Assembly (NCBI RefSeq): GCF_026230105.1
Contig: NC_079483.1
Span: forward strand, 1,791,312 to 1,855,311
Direction: 5' to 3'
Origin: Diorhabda sublineata
Lineage: Eukaryota > Arthropoda > Insecta > Coleoptera > Chrysomelidae
DNA: 64,000 bases
Shown: positions 1-12,507 of the stretch, piece after piece
How positions within the stretch are numbered: the stretch's first letter is position 1
Layout: each line of letters opens with the position of its first letter
Made by a program: the position numbers and the translations under genes
The notes under the pieces: generated by a model
What the model saw: the letters and a program-made list of their open reading frames with translations, nothing else
Database searches by the model: none
What the model was told of the DNA's origin: nothing

Positions 1-1843
1 GTCGAATTTCAACATTTCTCATATATTTGAATGAGTTTGCATCTAACTTTGTCAGATATCGTCGATTACATTCATTGAAGCCCATTGAAGTCGATTCTCA
101 CTTTGTGTTGATTGAAAATTTTCAAAGTCTATCTTCCTCATTTAAAGTCGAATTTCAACATGTCTCATATATTTGAATGAGTTTGCATCTAACTTTGTCA
201 GATATCGTCGATTTACATTCATTGAATCCCATTGAAGTCGATTCTCACTTTGTGTTGATTGAAAATTTTCAAAGTCTATCTTCCTCATTTGAAGTCGAAT
301 TTCAACATTTCTCATATATTTGAATGAGTTCGCATCTAACTTTATCAGATATCGTTGATTTACATTTATTGAAGCCCATTGAGGTCGATTGTCACTTTGT
401 GTTGATTGAAAATTTTCAAAGTCTATCTTCCTCATTTGAAGTCGAATTTCAACATTTCTCATATATTTGAATGAGTTTGCATCTAACTTTGTCAGATATC
501 GTCGATTACATTCATTGAAGCCCATTGAAGTCGATTCTCACTTTGTGTTGATTGAAAATTTTCAAAGTCTATCTTCCTCATTTAAAGTCGAATTTCAACA
601 TGTCTCATATATTTGAATGAGTTTGCATCTAACTTTGTCAGATATCGTCGATTTACATTCATTGAATCCCATTGAAGTCGAATCTCACTTTGTGTTGATT
701 GAAAATTTTTAAAGTCTATCTTCCTCATTTGAAGTCGAAATTCAGCATTTCTCATATATTTGAATGAGTTTGCATCTAACTTTGTCAGATATCGTCGATT
801 TACATTGATTGAAGCCCATTGAAGTCGATTCTCACTTTGTGTTGATTGAAAATTTTCAAAGTCTATCTTCCTCATTTGAAGTCGAATTTCAACATTTCTC
901 ATATATTTGAATGAGTTTGCATCTAACTTTGTCAGATATCGTCGATTTACATTCATTGAAGAACATTGAAGTCGATTCTCACTTTGTGTTGATTGAAAAT
1001 TTTCAAAGTCTATCTTCCTCATTTGAAGTCGAATTTCAACATTTCTCATATATTTGAATGAGTTTGCATCTAACTTTGTCAGATATCGTCGATTACATTC
1101 ATTGAAGCCCATTGAAGTCGATTCTCACTTTGAGTTGATTGAAAATTTTCAAAGTCTATCTTCCTCATTTAAAGTCGAATTTCAACATGTCTCATATATT
1201 TGAATGAGTTTGCATCTAACTTTGTCAAATATCGTCGATTTACATTCATTGAATCCCATTGAAGTCGAATCTCACTTTGTGTTGATTGAAAATTTTTAAA
1301 GTCTATCTTCCTCATTTGAAGTCGAAATTCAGCATTTCTCATATATTTGAATGAGTTTGCATCTAACTTTGTCAGATATCGTCGATTTACATTGATTGAA
1401 GCCCATTGAAGTCGATTCTCACTTTGTGTTGATTGAAAATTTTCAAAGTCTATCTTCCTCATTTGAAGTCGAATTTCAACATTTCTCATATATTTGAATG
1501 AGTTCGCATCTAACTTTATCAGATATCGTCGATTTACATTTATTGAAGCCCATTGAGGTCGATTGTCACTTTGTGTTGATTGAAAATTTTCAAAGTCTAT
1601 CTTCCTCATTTGAAGTCGAATTTCAACATTTCTCATATATTTGAATGAGTTTGCATCTAACTTTGTCAGATATCGTCGATTACATTCATTGAAGCCCATT
1701 GAAGTCGATTCTCACTTTGTGTTGATTGAAAATTTTCAAAGTCTATCTTCCTCATTTGAAGTCGAATTTCAACATTTCTCATATATTTGAATGAGTTTGC
1801 ATCTAACTTTGTCAGATATCGTCGATTTACATTCATTGAAGAA
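1..1843. repeat. Left segment: monomers with recurrent 1-bp deletion
   Basis: This segment mixes full-length monomers with a 146-bp type in which GTCGATTTAC has become GTCGATTAC (starts at 61, 501, 1088 and 1675). Successive copies are 440, 587 and 587 bp apart, that is 3 or 4 monomers minus one base. Other local markers are GTCGAAATTCAGC, GAAGAACATT and ATTTAAAGTCG. The last of these is a TAA stop in the reverse-strand open frame. Nothing other than satellite is present. Confidence 0.9.
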
Positions 1844-4482
1844 CATTGAAGTCGATTCTCACTTTGTGTTGATTGAAAATTTTTAAAGTCTATCTTCCTC
1901 ATTTGAAGTCGAATTTCGACATTTCTCATATATTTGAATGAGTTTGCATCTAACTTTGTCAGATATCGTCGATTACATTCATTGAAGCCCATTGAAGTCG
2001 ATTCTCACTTTGTGTTGATTGAAAATTTTCAAAGTCTATCTTCCTCATTTGAAGTCGAATTTCAACATATCTCATATATTTGAATGAGTTCGCATCTAAC
2101 TTTGTCAGATATCGTCGATTTACATTCATTGAAGCCCATTGAAGTCGATTCTCACTTTGTGTTGATTGAAAATTTTCAGTCTATCTTCCTCATTTGAAGT
2201 CGAATTTCAACATTCCTCATATATTTGAATGAGTTTGCATCTAACTTTGTCAGATATCGTCGATTTACATACATTGAAGCCCATTGAAGTCGATTCTCAC
2301 TTTGTGTTGATTGAAAATTTTCAAAGTCTATCTTCCTCATTTGAAGTCGAATTTCAACATTTCTCATATATTTGAATGAGTTTGCATCTAACTTTGTCAG
2401 ATATCGTCGATTTACATTCATTGAAGCCCATTGAGGTCGATTGTCACTTTGTGTTGATTGAAAATTTTCAAAGTCTATCTTCCTCATTTAAAGTCGAATT
2501 TCAACATGTCTCATATATTTGAATGAGTTTGCATCTAACTTCGTCAGATATCGTCGATTTACTTTCATTGAATCCCATTGAAGTCGAATCTCACTTTGTG
2601 TTGATTGAAAATTTTTAAAGTCTATCTTCCTCATTTGAAGTCGAAATTCAGCATTTCTCATATATTTGAATGAGTTTGCATCTAACTTTGTCAGATATCG
2701 TCGATTTACATTGATTGAAGCCCATTGAAGTCGATTCTCACTTTGTGTTGATTGAAAATTTTCAAAGTCTATCTTCCTCATTTGAAGTCGAATTTCAACA
2801 TTTCTCATATATTTGAATGAGTTCGCATCTAACTTTATCAGATATCGTCGATTTACATTTATTGAAGCCCATCGAGGTCGATTGTCACTTTGTGTTGATT
2901 GAAAATTTTCAAAGTCTATCTTCCTCATTTGAAGTCGAATTTCAACATTTCTCATATATTTGAATGAGTTTGCATCTAACTTTGTCAGATATCGTCGATT
3001 ACATTCATTGAAGCCCATTGAAGTCGATTCTCACTTTGTGTTGATTGAAAATTTTCAAAGTCTATCTTCCTCATTTGAAGTCGAATTTCAACATTTCTCA
3101 TATATTTGAATGAGTTTGCATCTAACTTTGTCAGATATCGTCGATTTACATTCATTGAAGAACATTGAAGTCGATTCTCACTTTGTGTTGATTGAAAATT
3201 TTCAAAGTCTATCTTCCTCATTTGAAGTCGAATTTCAACATTTCTCATATATTTGAATGAGTTTGCATCTAACTTTGTCAGATATCGTCGATTACATTCA
3301 TTGAAGCCCATTGAAGTCGATTCTCACTTTGTGTTGATTGAAAATTTTCAAAGTCTATCTTCCTCATTTGAAGTCGAATTTCAACATTTCTCATATATTT
3401 GAATGAGTTTGCATCTAACTTTGTCAGATATCGTCGATTTACATTCATTGAAGAACATTGAAGTCGATTCTCACTTTGTGTTGATTGAAAATTTTCAAAG
3501 TCTATCTTCCTCATTTGAAGTCGAATTTCAACATTTCTCATATATTTGAATGAGTTTGCATCTAACTTTGTCAGATATCGTCGATTTACATTGATTGAAG
3601 CCCATTGAAGTCGATTCTCACTTTGTGTTGATTGAAAATTTTCAAAGTCTATCTTCCTCATTTGAAGTCGAATTTCAACATTTCTCATATATTTGAATGA
3701 GTTCGCATCTAACTTTATCAGATATCGTCGATTTACATTTATTGAAGCCCATTGAGGTCGATTGTCACTTTGTGTTGATTGAAAATTTTCAAAGTCTATC
3801 TTCCTCATTTGAAGTCGAATTTCAACATTTCTCATATATTTGAATGAGTTTGCATCTAACTTTGTCAGATATCGTCGATTACATTCATTGAAGCCCATTG
3901 AAGTCGATTCTCACTTTGTGTTGATTGAAAATTTTCAAAGTCTATCTTCCTCATTTGAAGTCGAATTTCAACATTTCTCATATATTTGAATGAGTTTGCA
4001 TCTAACTTTGTCAGATATCGTCGATTTACATTCATTGAAGAACATTGAAGTCGATTCTCACTTTGTGTTGATTGAAAATTTTCAAAGTCTATCTTCCTCA
4101 TTTGAAGTCGAATTTCAACATTTCTCATATATTTGAATGAGTTTGCATCTAACTTTGTCAGATATCGTCGATTACATTCATTGAAGCCCATTGAAGTCGA
4201 TTCTCACTTTGTGTTGATTGAAAATTTTCAAAGTCTATCTTCCTCATTTAAAGTCGAATTTCAACATGTCTCATATATTTGAATGAGTTTGCATCTAACT
4301 TTGTCAGATATCGTCGATTTACATTCATTGAATCCCATTGAAGTCGAATCTCACTTTGTGTTGATTGAAAATTTTTAAAGTCTATCTTCCTCATTTGAAG
4401 TCGAAATTCAGCATTTCTCATATATTTGAATGAGTTTGCATCTAACTTTGTCAGATATCGTCGATTTACATTGATTGAAGCC
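1844..4482. repeat. Higher-order repeat, 2639-bp unit, copy 1
   Basis: Every marker I compared here recurs 2639 bp downstream: TTTCGACATT near 1915/4554, the 2-bp deletion TTTTCAGTCT near 2176/4815, ACTTCGTCAG near 2538/5177, and five GTCGATTAC deletions. The unit equals 18 monomers minus 7 bp, explained by five 1-bp and one 2-bp deletion. Identity at this offset starts at 1844, after a GAAGAACATT/GAAGCCCATT mismatch. Confidence 0.9.
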
Positions 4483-7121
4483 CATTGAAGTCGATTCTCA
4501 CTTTGTGTTGATTGAAAATTTTTAAAGTCTATCTTCCTCATTTGAAGTCGAATTTCGACATTTCTCATATATTTGAATGAGTTTGCATCTAACTTTGTCA
4601 GATATCGTCGATTACATTCATTGAAGCCCATTGAAGTCGATTCTCACTTTGTGTTGATTGAAAATTTTCAAAGTCTATCTTCCTCATTTGAAGTCGAATT
4701 TCAACATATCTCATATATTTGAATGAGTTCGCATCTAACTTTGTCAGATATCGTCGATTTACATTCATTGAAGCCCATTGAAGTCGATTCTCACTTTGTG
4801 TTGATTGAAAATTTTCAGTCTATCTTCCTCATTTGAAGTCGAATTTCAACATTCCTCATATATTTGAATGAGTTTGCATCTAACTTTGTCAGATATCGTC
4901 GATTTACATACATTGAAGCCCATTGAAGTCGATTCTCACTTTGTGTTGATTGAAAATTTTCAAAGTCTATCTTCCTCATTTGAAGTCGAATTTCAACATT
5001 TCTCATATATTTGAATGAGTTTGCATCTAACTTTGTCAGATATCGTCGATTTACATTCATTGAAGCCCATTGAGGTCGATTGTCACTTTGTGTTGATTGA
5101 AAATTTTCAAAGTCTATCTTCCTCATTTAAAGTCGAATTTCAACATGTCTCATATATTTGAATGAGTTTGCATCTAACTTCGTCAGATATCGTCGATTTA
5201 CTTTCATTGAATCCCATTGAAGTCGAATCTCACTTTGTGTTGATTGAAAATTTTTAAAGTCTATCTTCCTCATTTGAAGTCGAAATTCAGCATTTCTCAT
5301 ATATTTGAATGAGTTTGCATCTAACTTTGTCAGATATCGTCGATTTACATTGATTGAAGCCCATTGAAGTCGATTCTCACTTTGTGTTGATTGAAAATTT
5401 TCAAAGTCTATCTTCCTCATTTGAAGTCGAATTTCAACATTTCTCATATATTTGAATGAGTTCGCATCTAACTTTATCAGATATCGTCGATTTACATTTA
5501 TTGAAGCCCATCGAGGTCGATTGTCACTTTGTGTTGATTGAAAATTTTCAAAGTCTATCTTCCTCATTTGAAGTCGAATTTCAACATTTCTCATATATTT
5601 GAATGAGTTTGCATCTAACTTTGTCAGATATCGTCGATTACATTCATTGAAGCCCATTGAAGTCGATTCTCACTTTGTGTTGATTGAAAATTTTCAAAGT
5701 CTATCTTCCTCATTTGAAGTCGAATTTCAACATTTCTCATATATTTGAATGAGTTTGCATCTAACTTTGTCAGATATCGTCGATTTACATTCATTGAAGA
5801 ACATTGAAGTCGATTCTCACTTTGTGTTGATTGAAAATTTTCAAAGTCTATCTTCCTCATTTGAAGTCGAATTTCAACATTTCTCATATATTTGAATGAG
5901 TTTGCATCTAACTTTGTCAGATATCGTCGATTACATTCATTGAAGCCCATTGAAGTCGATTCTCACTTTGTGTTGATTGAAAATTTTCAAAGTCTATCTT
6001 CCTCATTTGAAGTCGAATTTCAACATTTCTCATATATTTGAATGAGTTTGCATCTAACTTTGTCAGATATCGTCGATTTACATTCATTGAAGAACATTGA
6101 AGTCGATTCTCACTTTGTGTTGATTGAAAATTTTCAAAGTCTATCTTCCTCATTTGAAGTCGAATTTCAACATTTCTCATATATTTGAATGAGTTTGCAT
6201 CTAACTTTGTCAGATATCGTCGATTTACATTGATTGAAGCCCATTGAAGTCGATTCTCACTTTGTGTTGATTGAAAATTTTCAAAGTCTATCTTCCTCAT
6301 TTGAAGTCGAATTTCAACATTTCTCATATATTTGAATGAGTTCGCATCTAACTTTATCAGATATCGTCGATTTACATTTATTGAAGCCCATTGAGGTCGA
6401 TTGTCACTTTGTGTTGATTGAAAATTTTCAAAGTCTATCTTCCTCATTTGAAGTCGAATTTCAACATTTCTCATATATTTGAATGAGTTTGCATCTAACT
6501 TTGTCAGATATCGTCGATTACATTCATTGAAGCCCATTGAAGTCGATTCTCACTTTGTGTTGATTGAAAATTTTCAAAGTCTATCTTCCTCATTTGAAGT
6601 CGAATTTCAACATTTCTCATATATTTGAATGAGTTTGCATCTAACTTTGTCAGATATCGTCGATTTACATTCATTGAAGAACATTGAAGTCGATTCTCAC
6701 TTTGTGTTGATTGAAAATTTTCAAAGTCTATCTTCCTCATTTGAAGTCGAATTTCAACATTTCTCATATATTTGAATGAGTTTGCATCTAACTTTGTCAG
6801 ATATCGTCGATTACATTCATTGAAGCCCATTGAAGTCGATTCTCACTTTGTGTTGATTGAAAATTTTCAAAGTCTATCTTCCTCATTTAAAGTCGAATTT
6901 CAACATGTCTCATATATTTGAATGAGTTTGCATCTAACTTTGTCAGATATCGTCGATTTACATTCATTGAATCCCATTGAAGTCGAATCTCACTTTGTGT
7001 TGATTGAAAATTTTTAAAGTCTATCTTCCTCATTTGAAGTCGAAATTCAGCATTTCTCATATATTTGAATGAGTTTGCATCTAACTTTGTCAGATATCGT
7101 CGATTTACATTGATTGAAGCC
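4483..7121. repeat. Higher-order repeat, 2639-bp unit, copy 2
   Basis: Direct tandem partner of 1844-4482. The match runs on to 7161, so the shared stretch is about 2679 bp, just over one unit. That is what a simple tandem duplication by unequal exchange would leave. I saw no differences at the variant positions I compared, so the event looks recent relative to monomer divergence. Confidence 0.9.
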
Positions 7122-7161
7122 CATTGAAGTCGATTCTCACTTTGTGTTGATTGAAAATTTT

Positions 7162-8162
7162 CAAAGTCTATCTTCCTCATTTGAAGTCGAATTTCAACAT
7201 TTCTCATATATTTGAATGAGTTCGCATCTAACTTTATCAGATATCGTCGATTTACATCGATTGAAGCCCATTGAAGTCGATTCTCACTTTGTGTTGATTG
7301 AAAATTTTCAAAGTCTATCTTCCTCATTTGAAGTCGAATTTCAACATTTCTCATATATTTGAATGAGTTCGCATCTAACTTTATCAGATATCGTCGATTT
7401 ACATTCATTGAAGCCCATTGAGGTCGATTGTCACTTTGTGTTGATTGAAAATTTTCAAAGTCTATCTTCCTCATTTGAAGTCGAATTTCAACATTTCTCA
7501 TATATTTGAATGAGTTTACATCTAACTTTGTCAGATATCGTCGATTTACATTCATTGAAGAACATTGAAGTCGATTCTCACTTTGTGTTGATTGAAAATT
7601 TTCAAAGTCTATCTTCCTCATTTGAAGTCGAATTTCAACATTTCTCATATATTTGAATGAGTTTGCATCTAACTTTGTCAGATATCGTCGATTACATTCA
7701 TTGAAGCCCATTGAAGTCGATTCTCACTTTGTGTTGATTGAAAATTTTCAGTCTATCTTCCTCATTTGAAGTCGAATTTCAACATTTCTCATATATTTGA
7801 ATGAGTTTGCATCTAACTTTGTCAGATATCGTCGATTTACATTCATTGAAACCCATTGAAGTCGATTCTCACTTTGTGTTGATTGAAAATTTTCAAAGTC
7901 TATCTTCCTCATTTGAAGTCGAATTTCAACATTTCTCATATATTTGAATGAGTTTGCATCTAACTTTGTCAGATATCGTCGATTTACATTCATTGAAGCC
8001 CATTGAAGTCGATTCTAACTTTGTGTTGATTGAAAATTTTCAAAGTCTATCTTCCTCATTTGAAGTCGAATTTCAACATTTCTCATATATTTGAATGAGT
8101 TCGCATCTAACTTTATCAGATATCAACGATTGACATTTATTGAAGCCCATTGAGGTCGATTG
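7162..8162. repeat. Transition segment of mixed monomers
   Basis: Ordinary monomers carry a 1-bp deletion at 7687 and a 2-bp deletion near 7749, then GAAACCCATT near 7848, ATTCTAACTT near 8015 and GATATCAACG near 8122. The last two markers return together at 8.98-9.10, 11.27-11.39, 20.23-20.34, 20.96-21.07, 22.22-22.34 and again in the second copy of the 5.9-kb block. This shows a short marker cassette moving as a unit between sub-arrays. Confidence 0.85.
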
Positions 8163-8652
8163 TCACTTTGTGTTGATTGAAAATTTTCAAAGTCTATCTT
8201 CCTCATTTGAAGTCGAATTTTAACATTTCTCATATATTTGAATGAGTTTGCATCTAACTTTGTCAGATATCGTCGATTTACATTCATTGAAGCCCATTGA
8301 AGTCGATTCTCACTTTGTGTTGATTGAAAATTTTCAAAGTCTATCTTCCTCATTTGAAGTCGAATTTTAACATTTCTCATATATTTGAATGAGTTTGCAT
8401 CTAACTTTGTCAGATATCGTCGATTTACATTCATTGAAGCCCATTGAAGTCGATTCTCACTTTGTGTTGATTGAAAATTTTCAAAGTCTATCTTCCTCAT
8501 TTGAAGTCGAATTTTAACATTTCTCATATATTTGAATGAGTTTGCATCTAACTTTGTCAGATATCGTCGATTTACATTCATTGAAGCCCATTGAAGTCGA
8601 TTCTCACTTTGTGTTGATTGAAAATTTTCAAAGTCTATCTTCCTCATTTGAA

Positions 8653-8738
8653 GTCGAATTTCAACATTTCTTATATATTTGAGTGAGTTCGCATCTGTGT
8701 TGATTGAAAATTTCCAAAGTCTATCTTCCTAATTTGAA
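8653..8738. repeat. Truncated 86-bp monomer, first of eleven
   Basis: Monomer positions 45-105 (61 bp) are missing, giving the junction GCATCTGTGTTG. The breakpoint is ambiguous by only one base, so there is no long microhomology. The copy also carries TTCTTATATA, GAGTGAGTTC and TTTCCAAAG. The same junction and companion changes occur in all eleven copies found, so they descend from one deletion event. The loss of 61 bp shifts the reverse-strand open frame. Confidence 0.95.
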
Positions 8739-8885
8739 GACGAATTTCAATATTTCTCATATATTTGAGTGAGTTTGCATCTAACATTGTCAGATATACG
8801 CGATTAACATCCATTGAAGCCCATTGAAGTCGATTCTCACTTTGTGTTGATTGAAAATTTTCAAAGTCTATCTTCCTCATTTGAA
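8739..8885. repeat. Divergent monomer next to the truncated one
   Basis: Full 147-bp length, starting GACGAATTTC. It differs from consensus at about nine sites, all in the first half: CAATATTT, GAGTGAG, AACATTG, GATATACGCG, ATTAACATCC. The second half is consensus, so the unit looks like a mosaic joined near monomer position 75. It follows every 86-bp monomer found here, and the pair behaves as one 233-bp marker. Confidence 0.92.
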
Positions 8886-9179
8886 GTCGAATTTCAACAT
8901 TTCTCATATATTTGAATGAGTTTGCATCTAACTTTGTCAGATATCGTCGATTTACATTCATTGAAGCCCATTGAAGTCGATTCTAACTTTGTGTTGATTG
9001 AAAATTTTCAAAGTCTATCTTCCTCATTTGAAGTCGAATTTCAACATTTCTCATATATTTGAATGAGTTCGCATCTAACTTTATCAGATATCAACGATTT
9101 ACATTTATTGAAGCCCATTGAGGTCGATTGTCACTTTGTGTTGATTGAAAATTTTCAAAGTCAATCTTCCTCATTTGGA

Positions 9180-9473
9180 GTCGAATTTCAACATTTCTCT
9201 TATATTTAGATGAGTTTGCCTTCAACTTTGTCAGATATCGTCGATTTACATTCATTGAAGCCCATTGAAGTCGATTCTCACTTTGTGTTGATTGAAAATT
9301 TTCAAAGTCTATCTTCCTCATTTGGAGTCGAATTTCAACATTTCTCTTATATTTGAATGAGTTTGCCTTCAACTTTGTCAGATATCGTCGATTTACATTC
9401 ATTGAAGCCCATTGAAGTCGATTCTCACTTTGTGTTGATTGAAAATTTTCAAAGTCTATCTTCCTCATTTGAA
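9180..9473. repeat. Two GGAGTCG / GCCTTCAAC variant monomers
   Basis: Both 147-bp copies start after ATTTGGA instead of ATTTGAA and carry TTTCTCTTATA and TTTGCCTTCAAC. The first has ATATTTAGATG where its counterpart at 11.5 kb has ATATTTGGATG. They define a subfamily also seen at 11470-11763 and 13821-13967. Confidence 0.9.
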
Positions 9474-10942
9474 GTCGAATTTCAACATTTCTCATATATT
9501 TGAATGAGTTTGCATCTAACTTTGTCAGATATCGTCGATTTACATTCATTGAAGCCCATTGAAGTCGATTCTCACTTTGTGTTGATTGAAAATTTTCAAA
9601 GTCTATCTTCCTCATTTGAAGTCGAATTTCAACATTTCTCATATATTTGAATGAGTTTGCATCTAACTTTGTCAGATATCGTCGATTTACATTCATTGAA
9701 GCCCATTGAAGTCGATTCTCACTTTGTGTTGATTGAAAATTTTCAAAGTCTATCTTCCTCATTTAAAGTCGAATTTCAACATATCTCATATATTTGATGA
9801 GTTCGCATCTAACTTTATCAGATATCGTCGATTTACATTCATTGAAGCCCATTGAGGTCGATTGTCACTTTGTGTTTATTGAAAATTTTCAAAGTCTATC
9901 TTCCTCATTTGAAGTCGAATTTTAACATTTCTCATATATTTGAATGAGTTTGCATCTAACTTTGTCAGATATCGTCGATTTACATTCATTGAAGCCCATT
10001 GAAGTCGATTCTCACTTTGTGTTGATTGAAAATTTTCAAAGTCTATCTTCCTCATTTGAAGTCGAATTTCAACATTTCTCATATATTTGAATGAATTTGC
10101 ATCTAACTTTGTCAGATATCTTCGATTTACATTCATTGAAGCCCATTGAAGTCGATTCTCACTTTGTGTTGATTGAAAATTTTCAAAGTCTATCTTCCTC
10201 ATTTGAAGTCGAATTTCAACATTTCTCATATATTTGAATGAGTTCGCATCTAACTTTATCAGATATCAACGATTTACATTTATTGAAGCCCATTGATGTC
10301 GATTGTCACTTTGTGTTGATTGAAAATTTTCAAAGTCAATCTTCCTCATTTGAAGTCGAATTTTAACATTTCTCATATATTTGAATGAGTTTGCATCTAA
10401 CTTTGTCAGATATCGTCGATTTACATTCATTGAAGCCCATTGAAGTCGATTCTCACTTTGTGTTGATTGAAAATTTTCAAAGTCTATCTTCCTCATTTGA
10501 AGTCGAATTTTAACATTTCTCATATATTTGAATGAGTTTGCATCTAACTTTGTCAGATATCGTCGATTTACATTCATTGAAGCCCATTGAAGTCGATTCT
10601 CACTTTGTGTTGATTGAAAATTTTCAAAGTCTATCTTCCTCATTTGAAGTCGAATTTTAACATTTCTCATATATTTGAATGAGTTTGCATCTAACTTTGT
10701 CAGATATCGTCGATTTACATTCATTGAAGCCCATTGAAGTCGATTCTCACTTTGTGTTGATTGAAAATTTTCAAAGTCTATCTTCCTCATTTGAAGTCGA
10801 ATTTTAACATTTCTCATATATTTGAATGAGTTTGCATCTAACTTTGTCAGATATCGTCGATTTACATTCATTGAAGCCCATTGAAGTCGATTCTCACTTT
10901 GTGTTGATTGAAAATTTTCAAAGTCTATCTTCCTCATTTGAA

Positions 10943-11175
10943 GTCGAATTTCAACATTTCTTATATATTTGAGTGAGTTCGCATCTGTGTTGATTGAAAA
11001 TTTCCAAAGTCTATCTTCTTAATTTGAAGACGAATTTCAATATTTCTCATATATTTGAGTGAGTTTGCATCTAACATTGTCAGATATACGCGATTAACAT
11101 CCATTGAAGCCCATTGAAGTCGATTCTCACTTTGTGTTGATTGAAAATTTTCAAAGTCTATCTTCCTCATTTGAA
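10943..11175. repeat. Truncated plus divergent monomer pair 2
   Basis: The 86-bp monomer (10943-11028) and divergent monomer (11029-11175) are duplicated from the pair at 8653 with the 2290-bp unit. The truncated part has CTTCTTAATT instead of CTTCCTAATT. Confidence 0.93.
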
Positions 11176-11469
11176 GTCGAATTTCAACATTTCTCATATA
11201 TTTGAATGAGTTTGCATCTAACTTTGTCAGATATCGTCGATTTACATTCATTGAAGCCCATTGAAGTCGATTCTAACTTTGTGTTGATTGAAAATTTTCA
11301 AAGTCTATCTTCCTCATTTGAAGTCGAATTTCAACATTTCTCATATATTTGAATGAGTTCGCATCTAACTTTATCAGATATCAACGATTTACATTTATTG
11401 AAGCCCATTGAGGTCGATTGTCACTTTGTGTTGATTGAAAATTTTCAAAGTCAATCTTCCTCATTTGGA

Positions 11470-11763
11470 GTCGAATTTCAACATTTCTCTTATATTTGGA
11501 TGAGTTTGCCTTCAACTTTGTCAGATATCGTCGATTTACATTCATTGAAGCCCATTGAAGTCGATTCTCACTTTGTGTTGATTGAAAATTTTCAAAGTCT
11601 ATCTTCCTCATTTGGAGTCGAATTTCAACATTTCTCTTATATTTGAATGAGTTTGCCTTCAACTTTTTCAGATATCGTCGATTTACATTCATTGAAGCCC
11701 ATTGAAGTCGATTCTCACTTTGTGTTGATTGAAAATTTTCAAAGTCTATCTTCCTCATTTGAA
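11470..11763. repeat. Two GGAGTCG / GCCTTCAAC variant monomers, second pair
   Basis: Copy of 9180-9473 at the 2290-bp offset. ATATTTGGATG near 11504 removes the forward-strand TGA found in other monomers, and a short forward open frame (11353-11646) results. The second monomer has CTTTTTCAG in place of CTTTGTCAG. Confidence 0.9.
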
Positions 11764-12507
11764 GTCGAATTTCAACATTTCTCATATATTTGAATGAGTT
11801 TGCATCTAACTTTGTCAGATATCGTCGATTTACATTCATTGAAGCCCATTGAAGTCGATTCTCACTTTGTGTTGATTGAAAATTTTCAAAGTCTATCTTC
11901 CTCATTTGAAGTCGAATTTCAACATTTCTCATATATTTGAATGAGTTTGCATCTAACTTTGTCAGATATCGTCGATTTACATTCATTGAAGCCCATTGAA
12001 GTCGATTCTCACTTTGTGTTGATTGAAAATTTTCAAAGTCTATCTTCCTCATTTAAAGTCGAATTTCAACATATCTCATATATTTGATGAGTTCGCATCT
12101 AACTTTATCAGATATCGTCGATTTACATTCATTGAAGCCCATTGAGGTCGATTGTCACTTTGTGTTTATTGAAAATTTTCAAAGTCTATCTTCCTCATTT
12201 GAAGTCGAATTTTAACATTTCTCATATATTTGAATGAGTTTGCATCTAACTTTGTCAGATATCGTCGATTTACATTCATTGAAGCCCATTGAAGTCGATT
12301 CTCACTTTGTGTTGATTGAAAATTTTCAAAGTCTATCTTCCTCATTTGAAGTCGAATTTCAACATTTCTCATATATTTGAATGAGTTTGCATCTAACTTT
12401 GTCAGATATCGTCGATTTACATTCATTGAAGCCCATTGAAGTCGATTCTCACTTTGTGTTGATTGAAAATTTTCAAAGTCTATCTTCCTCATTTGAAGTC
12501 GAATTTC

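Larger units (their letters stand above)
8163..10452. repeat. Higher-order repeat, 2290-bp unit, copy 1
   Basis: Sequence from 8163 to about 10094 recurs 2290 bp downstream, including the truncated monomer, the divergent monomer, two GGAGTCG monomers and a 1-bp deletion in ATATTTGATGAG (near 9796/12086). The unit is 15 full monomers plus one 86-bp monomer minus 1 bp. The distance between the two GATATCAACG markers differs by exactly one monomer (967 here, 1114 in copy 2), so one copy gained or lost a single TTTTAAC-type monomer. Confidence 0.85.
10453..12384. repeat. Higher-order repeat, 2290-bp unit, copy 2 (incomplete)
   Basis: Partner of the preceding block. Identity at the 2290-bp offset fails at about 12385, where copy 1 has GAATTTGCAT and GATATCTTCG while this copy has the consensus bases. 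One further difference is CTTCTTAATT here against CTTCCTAATT in copy 1. Confidence 0.85.

Noticed and set aside
358..368. Match to the yeast origin core consensus (ATTTACATTTA in monomers reading CATTTATTG)
   Set aside because: An 11-bp AT-rich match is expected by chance in AT-rich DNA and multiplied by the repeat. A 64-kb satellite array is not expected in the yeasts where this motif functions.
8653..8885. Transposon insertion or remnant at the truncated/divergent monomers
   Set aside because: All bases align to the satellite consensus. The structure is a 61-bp internal deletion plus substitutions, with no inverted termini, target-site duplication or foreign sequence.
11353..11646. Forward-strand 97-codon open frame
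   Set aside because: It exists only because two variant monomers replace the usual in-frame TGA (ATATTTGGATG). It spans two monomers and nothing else supports coding.
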